Part shown: piece after piece, positions 46,430 through 55,361 of the stretch | Layout: every line of letters starts with the position of its first letter | Numbering within the stretch: the first letter of the stretch is position 1 | Source: Pseudidiomarina salinarum | Lineage (GTDB): Bacteria; Pseudomonadota; Gammaproteobacteria; Enterobacterales; Alteromonadaceae | Direction of reading: 5' to 3' | DNA: 64,000 bases | NCBI RefSeq assembly: GCF_000753715.1 | Contig: NZ_JPER01000003.1 | Coordinates: 218,283-282,282, forward strand | The notes under the pieces: generated by a model | What the model was told of the DNA's origin: nothing | The model's database searches: none | The model's input: only the letters and a program-made list of their open reading frames with translations | Position numbers and translations under genes: made by a program

Positions 46430-49421
46430 TCATCAGCCCGTATAGGCGTTGTAGGGCGCTGGCGGCAAGCACATCTGCCTCGCTACCAGGTAGCTCGGTG
46501 TAATACTCAAAGTTGCGCCAGTATAGGGGATAACGCGCCAGCTGTGCACGCAGAGTTTGCTGCACAGCGCTCTTGCTCTGTGCGGCCAGATAGGCGAGAT
46601 AAGCTTCGTACATAGCCGGGCTGATGATTTGCTCCAGCCGCGGCCAGATGGCGTGATCGGCTGGCAAGGTAAAGCGACCTGCCAGATCAGCTAAAATTCT
46701 GGCTTCGGAAATGCGCGATACTGACCGGTTCAGAACACTATCGATAAGTAATAACCCACTGGTGTGGGCGTCGTACGCATTGGCTTGCAATTGCTGACGT
46801 ACCAGCAACCACTGGTAATACAATTCCTGCTCAACATTAAACTCGGGCGCCAGCGGCGCAAGTTCCGCCAGATACTTATTGAGTAGTTCATGCTGGTGCA
46901 AACTAACGGCTATTTCGGCGGCCCACAGCAAGCTCTCGGTAACCGCCCGGTTGTCGTTAATTCGCTCGGCTATAGATATGGCCTGCGAGATATTTTCTGC
47001 GGCCACTGCGACCCGGCTTTGTGCGAAGTTAAGCCTGCTGAGCTGGAGGTAGGTGGCGAACTCTGCCTCCGGGCTAATATCCTGATGGGCCAGAATTTGG
47101 GCCAGCAGTTGTTCGGCCTGCTGAAACTGGCCGCGGATCACCAGTAATTGGGCCAGGTTAATCTGGGTGCTATGCAGTACCGCGGTTTCTTCCATATCTT
47201 CGAGAGCCTGAAGTGCCTGGCGCCAGTAGACTTCAGCCAGACTAAAGTCGCCGAGCAAGAAATGAATAAAAGCGACGTTATTAATGCTCTGGCTTTGCTG
47301 GTAATCGTCTCCCGCCTGCAGCCGGATATCCAGGGCTGTTTTGTAGTGCGCCAGTGCTTCTGTGTAAAAGCCTTGCTCTTCCATCAGTAAGCCACGCTCA
47401 TTTTCAATGTGAGCGACACCCAGCGAATCATTTAACGCAGCAACCAGTTTCTGTGCTTCCTGTAAGTTTTGGTCCGCCTGCTGGTAGTTACCCTCAATGG
47501 CCTGAACTGTAGCCAGATTCGACAAGGTAGTGACGCGATCCGATGGTGCCGACTCGGCAGTTCGATAGGTCAGCGCTTCGCTAAAATAGTCGGCGGCCGT
47601 ACTGAACTGTGCCAGGCGTAGATGAGCCACCCCAAAAGCATTCAATACCAAGCCCTGACCCGCGGCATCTTCACTCTGACGAAAACGTACCAGTGCCTGC
47701 AGTAACTCGTTATCCAGCGCCGGACGGATATCGCCCTGAATAATCTTGATCTTAGCAAGTTCGAACCACCACATGGCCTGGCTGGGATCGCCGGCCACCG
47801 CTTGCTGGTAGTAGCTCTTTGCTTCACTGAGATCATTGGTTGCAAATGCCAGGGCAGCGCGTTCAGCGAGTAAGTCAGGCCGGTTAGGATAGTCAGCGAG
47901 TAACTTATCGAGTACGGTCGCAGCTTGCTCGTAGTTGCCTTTGCTGGCTGCCAGCAATGCATCGCCCCGCAACAGCCAGAAGCGGCCGGCATCGGCTTCT
48001 TTAAGGCGGTTAAGTAGTACCAGTGCCTGCTCTTGGTCGCCATCAGCAAGCGCGTGCTGAATAGCTTGCAACAAGGTGGCAGTGGACTCGTCAAGTTCAA
48101 GCGGTACCGCACTCTGATCCAGTTCCTCCGACAAGGTCTCAAGAATCAGCCCCGGTACTGCTGCCAGCCGGTTAGTGGCCAGGTCGAAACTGGTGTTTAT
48201 CAGCACCCGATCGCCGGGGGCCTCGGTAACTAACAGGTGAATGAGGTTATCCTGACCAAGCTGCCGACGGCTTAGCACCACTAACAGATTGCTGTTCATT
48301 AGTTCCGCCAGACGCTCGCGATCGCGCTGTGAACTGGCTGGCGCGATCGCCAGATTATTCTGGATCTGCCGTACCTGCCTGACATCAAGGGCATAGACGC
48401 TGGGTAGCGACTGCAGTGAAAGTTGTGTGAATTCAGCGACATCAAGTAACTCTTGATCCGCCGAATCGGTGGTGATGGCGATTACTGTCGCTGCTTGCTC
48501 GGTAACGGCGGGAACCGGCAGGGTGTTTTGTTGTTGCCACAGCAGCACGCCAATAACGGCTAACACCGCGACACCGGCGGCCCAGCCGAGCATCGCCATC
48601 CGGTTGGCGGTGGCGGATTGCAAGAGATCACGACAGGCGGCAATTGAAAGCCGCTGATGCGGTTGAGGGTGTTGCAGCCCCACCGCGATACGCTGGCGGC
48701 GCATGCGCCAGCCAGAAAACCGGCGGGGCCGCTCAGCGGCGGTCAGCGCACTTAGCATTTCTGCCATGATCTTGCCCGCCGCATAGCGATCACTGGCAGC
48801 TGACAGATTGCCCGACTCCTTCACTTCCGGCGCCAGAAACTCGCTGGTGCCTGCCGTTTGTAACGGCGCCGCCAGGTGTTTACCAATGCCAAAGTCAACC
48901 AGCACCAGTTCATTCTGGTCATTGATCATCAGGTTAGCAGGCTTGATGTCACCGTGAACAATTTCAGCTTCGTGGCAGATTTGCAACGCATCGAGCAACT
49001 GACTGAACCAGCGATCAAGCTGGACTGGTTCGACACCCTGTTCCAATATTGCCGACAGCGACTGGCCAGATACCAGGGCCATGGTGAAAAAGACGTAGTC
49101 CTGTGTCTGATAAAATTCATAAATGCGTACGATGTGGGGGTTGTTCAGTTGCCGCGCTAGTAAGACTTCATTGCGCATGCTGTCGACTTCAGCCTGGGCC
49201 AGCCGGTGGGTGGTTAGCACGACCTTCAGCGCGACATCGATACCCAATACCTGGTCATAAGCGCGATAGACCTGCGCCTGGCCACCATGACCGAGCAACT
49301 CGATGATTTTAAAGCGCTCAGCCAAAAGCAAGCCCGCCGGCAGGCGCGCAGCGCCTTGCAGGGGCTGGGTATCATTGTTCACAGTAGTCGATCGCGAGTC
49401 ATCCTGAACCAAGGCCGGCAC
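46377..49421 (-). CDS. Membrane Ser/Thr protein kinase with C-terminal TPR domain
   Basis: The 1014-residue protein has a Hanks-type kinase domain at about 36-270: glycine loop GHGGQAQV, Lys66 (VALKVV), Glu85, catalytic loop VHGDIKPANL (HGD instead of HRD, Asp158) and DFG at 176-178. One membrane helix lies at about 276-296. It is followed by a domain of about 130 residues (300-430) that recalls TolB/FlgO-type N-terminal folds, and then many TPR repeats to about 900. The TPR part is therefore probably outside the cytoplasm. The first possible start is GTG 49421, but GGAG is only one base before it; TTG 49412 is an alternative. It overlaps the histidine kinase gene. Confidence 0.9.
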   Translation of the reverse strand: MPALVQDDSRSTTVNNDTQPLQGAARLPAGLLLAERFKIIELLGHGGQAQVYRAYDQVLGIDVALKVVLTTHRLAQAEVDSMRNEVLLARQLNNPHIVRIYEFYQTQDYVFFTMALVSGQSLSAILEQGVEPVQLDRWFSQLLDALQICHEAEIVHGDIKPANLMINDQNELVLVDFGIGKHLAAPLQTAGTSEFLAPEVKESGNLSAASDRYAAGKIMAEMLSALTAAERPRRFSGWRMRRQRIAVGLQHPQPHQRLSIAACRDLLQSATANRMAMLGWAAGVAVLAVIGVLLWQQQNTLPVPAVTEQAATVIAITTDSADQELLDVAEFTQLSLQSLPSVYALDVRQVRQIQNNLAIAPASSQRDRERLAELMNSNLLVVLSRRQLGQDNLIHLLVTEAPGDRVLINTSFDLATNRLAAVPGLILETLSEELDQSAVPLELDESTATLLQAIQHALADGDQEQALVLLNRLKEADAGRFWLLRGDALLAASKGNYEQAATVLDKLLADYPNRPDLLAERAALAFATNDLSEAKSYYQQAVAGDPSQAMWWFELAKIKIIQGDIRPALDNELLQALVRFRQSEDAAGQGLVLNAFGVAHLRLAQFSTAADYFSEALTYRTAESAPSDRVTTLSNLATVQAIEGNYQQADQNLQEAQKLVAALNDSLGVAHIENERGLLMEEQGFYTEALAHYKTALDIRLQAGDDYQQSQSINNVAFIHFLLGDFSLAEVYWRQALQALEDMEETAVLHSTQINLAQLLVIRGQFQQAEQLLAQILAHQDISPEAEFATYLQLSRLNFAQSRVAVAAENISQAISIAERINDNRAVTESLLWAAEIAVSLHQHELLNKYLAELAPLAPEFNVEQELYYQWLLVRQQLQANAYDAHTSGLLLIDSVLNRSVSRISEARILADLAGRFTLPADHAIWPRLEQIISPAMYEAYLAYLAAQSKSAVQQTLRAQLARYPLYWRNFEYYTELPGSEADVLAASALQRLYGLMNDEQRQAYQEFAARRAP

Positions 49422-49495
49422 GCTCCGTTACAGCTCAATGTAGGATAACTACAAAGTATCACAGATAAACCGGGGCATGAATTATTTCAAATCGC

Positions 49496-50347
49496 TCAGG
49501 CGTACTGCTGATGCAGGCGGGATTCCAGCTGCTCCAGTTGCTCGTCAATACTGGCCAGTGACAGGTGCATGGCCAGTTGCCGAGCAAAGGCCTGAAGTAA
49601 ATCAATGTCCTGCTGCGTGAAGAGGTGGTGATCATGCAGGCTGTCAGCATAAAAAACCGCAATAACCTGACCGGCCTGAAGCACCGGACAGGCAATCGCT
49701 GCTTTAATGCGGTGGCGCTGCACACTGGGCTGATGCTGCAGGTGTTGGTGAGTCTGCGCGTTGTTTGCTGCTATCGGCACAGCGGCTTTGGCGGCCTGGC
49801 GTATCAAGGTGGTTGATCCGCTGAAACTGCCGTCATCAAGCCATTCCGGGTAGCCCCGGCAGGCCTGTATTGAGGTGTCGGTATCGAGAAAAATGAGTGC
49901 CGCCCGGTCACTGTTGAGCAATGGCATCGCTGTGCGCCGGGCACTATCAAGCATGGCGGCAACTGAGCCGGCAGCTGCGCACTGTTGCAGTGCGGACTGC
50001 ACACGCTTTTGCAGCCATGCGGCATGGTTAATATCCGTGGTCAGCTCACGATGGCTTAGCGGGGTCAGCTGGAAATCCAGTGAACCCAGTGTTACCAGCA
50101 TCGGACCGTCAAGCTGAATCCGGGTCTGACGCTGGCCGTTGATAAAGGTGCCGTTACTGCTATTTAAATCGGTTAGCTGCCAGCTTTCACCATCGTAGCG
50201 AAGATGGGCATGGCGCCGGGAAACATCGGCATGATCAACATGAATATCGCACTGCGGATCGCGTCCAAGCAAATAGCCACGCTGCTCAAATAAGGTCGCT
50301 TTAGGTACAAAGCGATCACGATAGAGTATCTGGCAGTTAACGGGCAT
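49496..50347 (-). CDS. FHA-GAF domain signalling protein
   Basis: The 283-residue protein has an FHA domain at about 20-95 (YLLGRDPQCDIHVDHADVSRRHAHL and LNSSNGTFINGQ), which binds phosphothreonine peptides, and a GAF-type domain at about 130-265 (RAALIFLDTDTS, IKAAIACPVLQAGQVIAVFYAD). It ends with a coiled coil. Its gene is 74 bases before the Ser/Thr kinase gene, so it is a likely substrate reader or partner. ATG 50347 follows AGGTGCGCC. Confidence 0.92.
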   Translation of the reverse strand: MPVNCQILYRDRFVPKATLFEQRGYLLGRDPQCDIHVDHADVSRRHAHLRYDGESWQLTDLNSSNGTFINGQRQTRIQLDGPMLVTLGSLDFQLTPLSHRELTTDINHAAWLQKRVQSALQQCAAAGSVAAMLDSARRTAMPLLNSDRAALIFLDTDTSIQACRGYPEWLDDGSFSGSTTLIRQAAKAAVPIAANNAQTHQHLQHQPSVQRHRIKAAIACPVLQAGQVIAVFYADSLHDHHLFTQQDIDLLQAFARQLAMHLSLASIDEQLEQLESRLHQQYA

Positions 50348-50358
50348 GGCGCACCTGC

Positions 50359-51180
50359 TTAGTGGATCCGCAAGCTGTAACGTAGCGTGCGACTGATACT
50401 TAGCAGGCGGCCGCGGACGTTAATGACGTCGTCCGAAGAGCGCCAGACATCGGGATACAGCACACCATCATCAAGCTCCAGCACACGAATCAGTTCATTT
50501 ACGGCGGTACTTGCCTGCACCAGTTGACTCTGTGCAACTGCGTCGGCGATATCCTGCACCAGAGTAGTCAGTTGCAGTTCGGCATCGTAGCTCAGCTGTT
50601 GCTGCACCGAACTGGTAAAGCTCTGTAACTGAGTCACTTTTTCATTGATGACAGTCAGGTTGCTGCGCAAGTCTACCAATACGACAAAGTCGGAGAACTG
50701 GCCGCCACTACCACGCACACGGTAACTACCGGCGCCGGTCATAGTAGTAATATCCTGGAAGCTCTCGTTGCCATGCGCATGAAACAGCCGCAGCGGTGTT
50801 CCTTCGGTGTAATGCAGCGTCTTGGTATACAGCTCGATATCCGCTGTACCGCTAAAGGCAAAGCCCCTGGCGGGATCCGGTTCAACCGAGATAAGCACCG
50901 GAAACGCTGACGGTAATGATGTCAGCAAGCTGTCCGGTAAGCGGTTCACAATGCGGGGGTCAGTCAGACTGATCAGCTCAGCATTGATAGTGAAGTTTTG
51001 CGGGGTGAGTCCAACGGCATTACCAAAACCGATAGAGAAATCGAGACTAACCGCCGGCGATAAATTAATTTCGGCCTTTACTGAATGCGCAGCCTGATTG
51101 AATTTCACATCAATCGTGGTGGCGCTGACCGCAGCTGGCAGGAACAAAGCTGACAGCAATATAAAGCGTAAAAACGTCAT
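50359..51180 (-). CDS. Secreted protein of unknown family in the kinase cluster
   Basis: I do not recognise this 273-residue protein. It has a signal peptide (MTFLRFILLSALFLPAAVSA), a beta-rich domain (VKFNQAAHSVKAEINLSP ... GFAFSGTADIELYTK) and a C-terminal helical part (VTQLQSFTSSVQQQL ... TAVNELIRVLE). ATG 51180 has GAGGGCACGACT in front; the open frame beyond (to 51255) is not preceded by a site. It ends 11 bases before the FHA-GAF gene and follows the subtilase gene's terminator, so it is probably first in the signalling operon. Confidence 0.75.
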   Translation of the reverse strand: MTFLRFILLSALFLPAAVSATTIDVKFNQAAHSVKAEINLSPAVSLDFSIGFGNAVGLTPQNFTINAELISLTDPRIVNRLPDSLLTSLPSAFPVLISVEPDPARGFAFSGTADIELYTKTLHYTEGTPLRLFHAHGNESFQDITTMTGAGSYRVRGSGGQFSDFVVLVDLRSNLTVINEKVTQLQSFTSSVQQQLSYDAELQLTTLVQDIADAVAQSQLVQASTAVNELIRVLELDDGVLYPDVWRSSDDVINVRGRLLSISRTLRYSLRIH

Positions 51181-51266
51181 AGTCGTGCCCTCACAGGTTG
51201 TTACATTTTGATACAAATTTAATTCTAAACTACCGCGTGCTGTACAAAATGTCACCCGTTACATCT

Positions 51267-51290
51267 AAAAAAGGGGCTCTGGTGAGCCCC
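51267..51290 (-). terminator. Intrinsic terminator of the subtilase gene
   Basis: On the minus strand GGGGCTC and GAGCCCC form a 7-bp stem with a four-base loop, then six T residues. It separates the subtilase from the kinase operon. Confidence 0.9.
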
Positions 51291-51298
51291 CCAAGGGG

Positions 51299-53779
51299 TT
51301 ACAGGGATTCCAGATAATTGGAATAGAAGCGGCCGGCAATCACGGCATAACGGGCACGGCTGATGATTTCAGTCGGCAGGAATGCAGCCGTTAAGCTTGG
51401 CTCCAGGCCAAATGGATCCTGCTCAATAGCAAAGCGCACGTTCAGCAGCGAGTAGTTGATCGCCAGTTGTACATAGCCACGCAGGTGTGCGGGAATGCTG
51501 TCCTGGTCCTGCAATACCACCTGCTCACCACGGTAATCGACAATGATGTCCTGATCCGCGCCGAAGGCTTTAGCCTGATCCTGCAGGCCTAATGCAGTAA
51601 CCATCATATAAGCTAAGTCCAGTTTGCTGACCGATCCCTGCCCGTCAAATTGGCCATTCTCATTGATGAACAAGGGATCCTGCTGATGCAGGTTATCTTT
51701 GAGCGCTGAGGCGGGGCTGGAAACGGCTTCGGCAACAGCTTCATAGCCGGGCTTTACCTGGCCGGTGGATGGCGCTGGCTCATTGAGCAGGTCACGATAC
51801 TGGCGCACTGCCGCACCCATTACCAGATACTGGGCAAGATCCTGACGTTTCAGGTCATGATCAGGGCGGAATTTAACGGTATTAAAGCCATCCATTAAAC
51901 GCTCCGAAACAGCAAACTCAATCGCATTTTGTTGCGGATGGCCTTCAATATCATCCACACCTTCATAACCGCCGCTGTTCAGGAAGCTGACAGTGCCACT
52001 GATAATCTCAGGAACGCCCGGGCCATTGGTCGCGTCAATTGGATCCGGATCAACCCCGGATAGTGACGTCAGGCCGTAGACGTAAACCTGCCAGGTTCCT
52101 TCCTGACCGGGTGCCGAAACGCGCATGCCGGTTTCCAGTACCGGTAAGGTCAGGTTGCCGAAATATTCGGTGCCATCCGGTGCAACCAGCACCAGCTTGG
52201 TAGTATTGGCATCAGTATTGGCGCTGGCTTTAACCCAGGCCACTTCCGGGCCAACCTGGAAGCTATAGGTGTCGGGCTCGCCGACCGGGCTATACAGAAC
52301 TTCAAATTGCTCAACCTGATCGCCGGGCTCCAGTAATGCGTTGGCGTTAAAGGTGCTGAGGTTGTTGACGCTGGAAACATAATCCAGGTTGTTACCCAGG
52401 GCGGCTGCAACAGCTGCGCGTGCATTTACATAACCACCGCCGACTTCCCATTTTTCGAGGCCGGGCATGTTGGTAGCCGTTTCCTGCAACAGACGCTTAA
52501 TATCCAGCGGTGATAACTCAGGATTGGCTTCCAGCATCAGGCCGACAATACCGGCGACATGCGGGGTGGCCATTGAGGTACCGGAAATCATGGTATAGAA
52601 AGGCACATATTCGGTTTCTATCGCATCCAGATCCGCATCACCACCGTTAGCTGAAAGGTTAGTGCTGGCGCGGGTGGAGATGATATCCACACCGGGTGCC
52701 ACTATGGTCACTTCGTTGTGGTAGGTCCAGGTGGTGTTGTCCGGCATGGTGAAGGTGCCTGATTCGCCATCAAGGCCGCGCGATGAGAAGCCGGCCAACT
52801 TGCCAAATTTATCGCCGGCACCCACGGAAATACCCCACGGGATCTGCGCATATGGGTTATGGCTGTCTTCACCGGGGCCTGAGTTGCCAGCCGCAAATAC
52901 CGATAAAATACCCAGTTTGTATGCTTTATAGGAGGCGATGCTGACCGGGCTGTCCGGACTGAATTTGCCGCTGCTGCCCCAGGAATTGCTCATCACCCGT
53001 AGCGGCGAGTTAAAAGCGTACACATTATTGATGGCGTAATCATAGGCACCAACAGCATCAAGAATCGAAATGCCTGCCCCTGAGCCATAACCGATAATGT
53101 CGGCATCGGGTGCAGCGCCCATATATTTGCCGTCGGACATCAGGCCGCTACCGGCAATGGTACCGGCGCAATGGGTGCCGTGCCCGCTGTTCAGGTCAGT
53201 ATTGATCTGGCCTTCAAGTACAAACCCCTCGGTGGGTGCTACCAGACTAATGGCTTCAGCGTGGGTCAGGCCCTGAACGTTTTCAATCACAGTGTCACCG
53301 AACAGAAGATCCTGATGCGATGCATCGACCCCGGTATCGTTGACCATGATGGTCACACCTTTACCTGTGAACTGGGTACTATTGCGCTGGAAAAATGCAT
53401 TGCTCTGCAACTGTGCAACGCCGGTGATCTGACGCGCGTCGGCATTGAAGTACTCAAGATCGCGATTCAGCCAGATTGAGCGCACGTCACTTTGCTGCGC
53501 GATGGCCTGAATTTGTGCGGGAGTGGCGACAACACCGATGATAGGCAGCGAAGAGAACTGCACGCCATCGGTAATGTTCAGATTTAATAGTGACTGGATT
53601 TGCGCTTCGGATACTGGCTCAAGTTGATTATAGGTAATGACTGCCATTACGGTGTCCGTCACGGCCAGGGTCGGCATTTTAGCTTGAAGTTGTTCACCGA
53701 TAATAGCTTCTGCGGCCGCCTGGCCGGGCGCGGCGGCAAGCGTCAGCGCCGCGATCGTGGATAAGGTGAATTTTTTCAT
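51299..53779 (-). CDS. Secreted subtilisin-like (S8) peptidase with SLH-like C-terminal segments
   Basis: The 826-residue protein has a signal peptide (ending near GQAAA), an inhibitor-like propeptide (about 25-110) and an S8 catalytic domain: Asp148 (VNDTGVDASH), His200 (SGHGTH), Asn299 (AAGNSGPG) and Ser402 (SGTSMATPHVAG). A pre-peptidase-type beta domain (about 480-590) follows. The C-terminus has two segments like S-layer homology domains: VKFRPDHDLKRQDLAQYL and a second near 770-826 (TAAFLPTEIISRARYAV). SLH domains normally bind cell-wall or surface polymers and are rare in gammaproteobacteria. Own RBS AAGGAAACG and own terminator. Confidence 0.9.
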   Translation of the reverse strand: MKKFTLSTIAALTLAAAPGQAAAEAIIGEQLQAKMPTLAVTDTVMAVITYNQLEPVSEAQIQSLLNLNITDGVQFSSLPIIGVVATPAQIQAIAQQSDVRSIWLNRDLEYFNADARQITGVAQLQSNAFFQRNSTQFTGKGVTIMVNDTGVDASHQDLLFGDTVIENVQGLTHAEAISLVAPTEGFVLEGQINTDLNSGHGTHCAGTIAGSGLMSDGKYMGAAPDADIIGYGSGAGISILDAVGAYDYAINNVYAFNSPLRVMSNSWGSSGKFSPDSPVSIASYKAYKLGILSVFAAGNSGPGEDSHNPYAQIPWGISVGAGDKFGKLAGFSSRGLDGESGTFTMPDNTTWTYHNEVTIVAPGVDIISTRASTNLSANGGDADLDAIETEYVPFYTMISGTSMATPHVAGIVGLMLEANPELSPLDIKRLLQETATNMPGLEKWEVGGGYVNARAAVAAALGNNLDYVSSVNNLSTFNANALLEPGDQVEQFEVLYSPVGEPDTYSFQVGPEVAWVKASANTDANTTKLVLVAPDGTEYFGNLTLPVLETGMRVSAPGQEGTWQVYVYGLTSLSGVDPDPIDATNGPGVPEIISGTVSFLNSGGYEGVDDIEGHPQQNAIEFAVSERLMDGFNTVKFRPDHDLKRQDLAQYLVMGAAVRQYRDLLNEPAPSTGQVKPGYEAVAEAVSSPASALKDNLHQQDPLFINENGQFDGQGSVSKLDLAYMMVTALGLQDQAKAFGADQDIIVDYRGEQVVLQDQDSIPAHLRGYVQLAINYSLLNVRFAIEQDPFGLEPSLTAAFLPTEIISRARYAVIAGRFYSNYLESL

Positions 53780-53868
53780 AATCGTTTCCTTACTGTCTTT
53801 TTAGATGAATCATGCGATGAATCAATTTTGTAACGGCTAAATAGTTGCAGTATTAGGCTGGCTTTTAT

Positions 53869-53903
53869 ATGAGGGATCACCCTCATTTTTTATGTGGTAA
53901 AAT
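53869..53903 (+). promoter_or_regulatory. Hairpin/dyad and -10 element upstream of ccoG
   Basis: ATGAGGG and CCCTCAT are perfect inverted arms around ATCA (53869-53886), followed by a short T-run and, 12 bases on, TAAAAT (53898-53903), a good -10. The dyad covers where a -35 element should be, so it may be an operator; it also looks like a terminator, but no gene on that strand lies upstream. Confidence 0.4.
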
Positions 53904-53945
53904 AGCCGCACGAGAACGATTCACAGCGACATCTGCGGTACTGTT

Positions 53946-55361
53946 ATGGAACAGAAGGTGAAGGTAGTTGCGGCTGACCGGGTGAAAATCCAGCGGCCGG
54001 ATCCCAATCAAAGCAATAATAATTACGCGCCCCGTAGTCGTATTTACGTGCGGGATACCAAAGGCAAGCTGGAGTGGTTCCGGCGTGGCTTCGGTTTCTT
54101 ATTGCTGGCGCTGTTTGTGATTATTCCCTGGTTGCAGTTCAACGGCGAGCAGGCGGTATTGCTGGATATCGCTGAGCAGCGCTTCCGGATTTTTGGCATG
54201 ACACTCTGGCCTCAGGATCTAACCATTCTGGCCTGGCTGACGATAGTGGCAGCCTTTGCCCTGTTTTTTGTCACTACCTTATACGGTCGGGTGTGGTGTG
54301 GCTTTATGTGCCCGCAGACCACCTGGACCTTTATCTTCATGTGGTTTGAGAAAAAGATCGAAGGCAGCCGGCACCAGCGCATGGCGCTCGACAAACGCCC
54401 CTGGGACTTTGATAAACTGTGGCGCAAAACCGCTAAACACGGCTCCTGGATTATCGTTTCCTTGTTTACCGCGCTCATCTTTGTCGGTTACTTCACCGAT
54501 ATACGTGAACTTTTCGTGAATTTTTTCACCTTTGATACGGGCTTCTGGGCCACCTTCTCGGTGCTGTTCTTTGCTTTCTGTACCTATGGCAACGCGGGTT
54601 GGATGCGCGAGATCATGTGTACCCATATCTGCCCTTATGCGCGCTTTCAGTCGGCCATGTTTGATAAGGACACGGTCACGGTCTCTTATGATCCGCGCCG
54701 GGGCGAACCGCGTGGCGGGCGGCCACGCAAAGCCGATCGTCGTGAGCTGGGATTAGGTGACTGTATCGACTGCAACATGTGCGTGCAGGTGTGTCCGACC
54801 GGTATTGATATCCGCAATGGCCTGCAGTACGAGTGTATTAACTGTGGTGCCTGTGTGGATGCCTGTAATGACGTGATGGATAAGATGAACTATCCGCGCG
54901 GGTTAATCCGCTTTACCACTGAACGCAATCTGGAAGGTGGCAAAACCCGCAAGTTCCGGTTTAAGAGCATTGGCTATTTTGTGGCGATGCTACTGATGGC
55001 CGGTTTGCTGGTGTGGGAGATTGCCACTCGGGTGCCGCTGCAGGTCGATATTCTGCGCGATCGCAATCAGCTTTATTCTATCAATATGGAAGGCTGGGTG
55101 GAGAATAGCTATACCCTGAAGATCCTCAATAAATCCCAGTTGCCGAAGACTTTTGTGGTTGACACCGAAGGCTTTACTAATACGCAGCTGAAAGGCGATA
55201 CCCGGGTGACCGTTGATGGTGGTGAAGTGGCCAATGTTCCGGTGACTCTGGCAGTAAATCCTGAGCAGGTTACTGAGCGGGTGCAGGATGTTACCTTTGT
55301 GGTAAAAAGCATCGAAGGTGATATCGTACAGCGCCATGTCACGAGTTTTATTTATGAATGA
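53946..55361 (+). CDS. ccoG: Cytochrome c oxidase accessory protein CcoG
   Basis: CcoG (RdxA/FixG) is a membrane iron-sulfur protein that reduces copper for assembly of cbb3-type oxidase. The 471-residue protein has membrane helices with GRVWCGFMCPQTTWTFIFMW, then THICPYARFQSAMFD, two 4Fe-4S motifs (CIDCNMCVQVCP and CINCGACVDACN) and a C-terminal Ig-like domain. The ccoNOP oxidase genes are not in this window. The next gene, srkA, overlaps its 3' end by 8 bases. Confidence 0.95.
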   Translation: MEQKVKVVAADRVKIQRPDPNQSNNNYAPRSRIYVRDTKGKLEWFRRGFGFLLLALFVIIPWLQFNGEQAVLLDIAEQRFRIFGMTLWPQDLTILAWLTIVAAFALFFVTTLYGRVWCGFMCPQTTWTFIFMWFEKKIEGSRHQRMALDKRPWDFDKLWRKTAKHGSWIIVSLFTALIFVGYFTDIRELFVNFFTFDTGFWATFSVLFFAFCTYGNAGWMREIMCTHICPYARFQSAMFDKDTVTVSYDPRRGEPRGGRPRKADRRELGLGDCIDCNMCVQVCPTGIDIRNGLQYECINCGACVDACNDVMDKMNYPRGLIRFTTERNLEGGKTRKFRFKSIGYFVAMLLMAGLLVWEIATRVPLQVDILRDRNQLYSINMEGWVENSYTLKILNKSQLPKTFVVDTEGFTNTQLKGDTRVTVDGGEVANVPVTLAVNPEQVTERVQDVTFVVKSIEGDIVQRHVTSFIYE

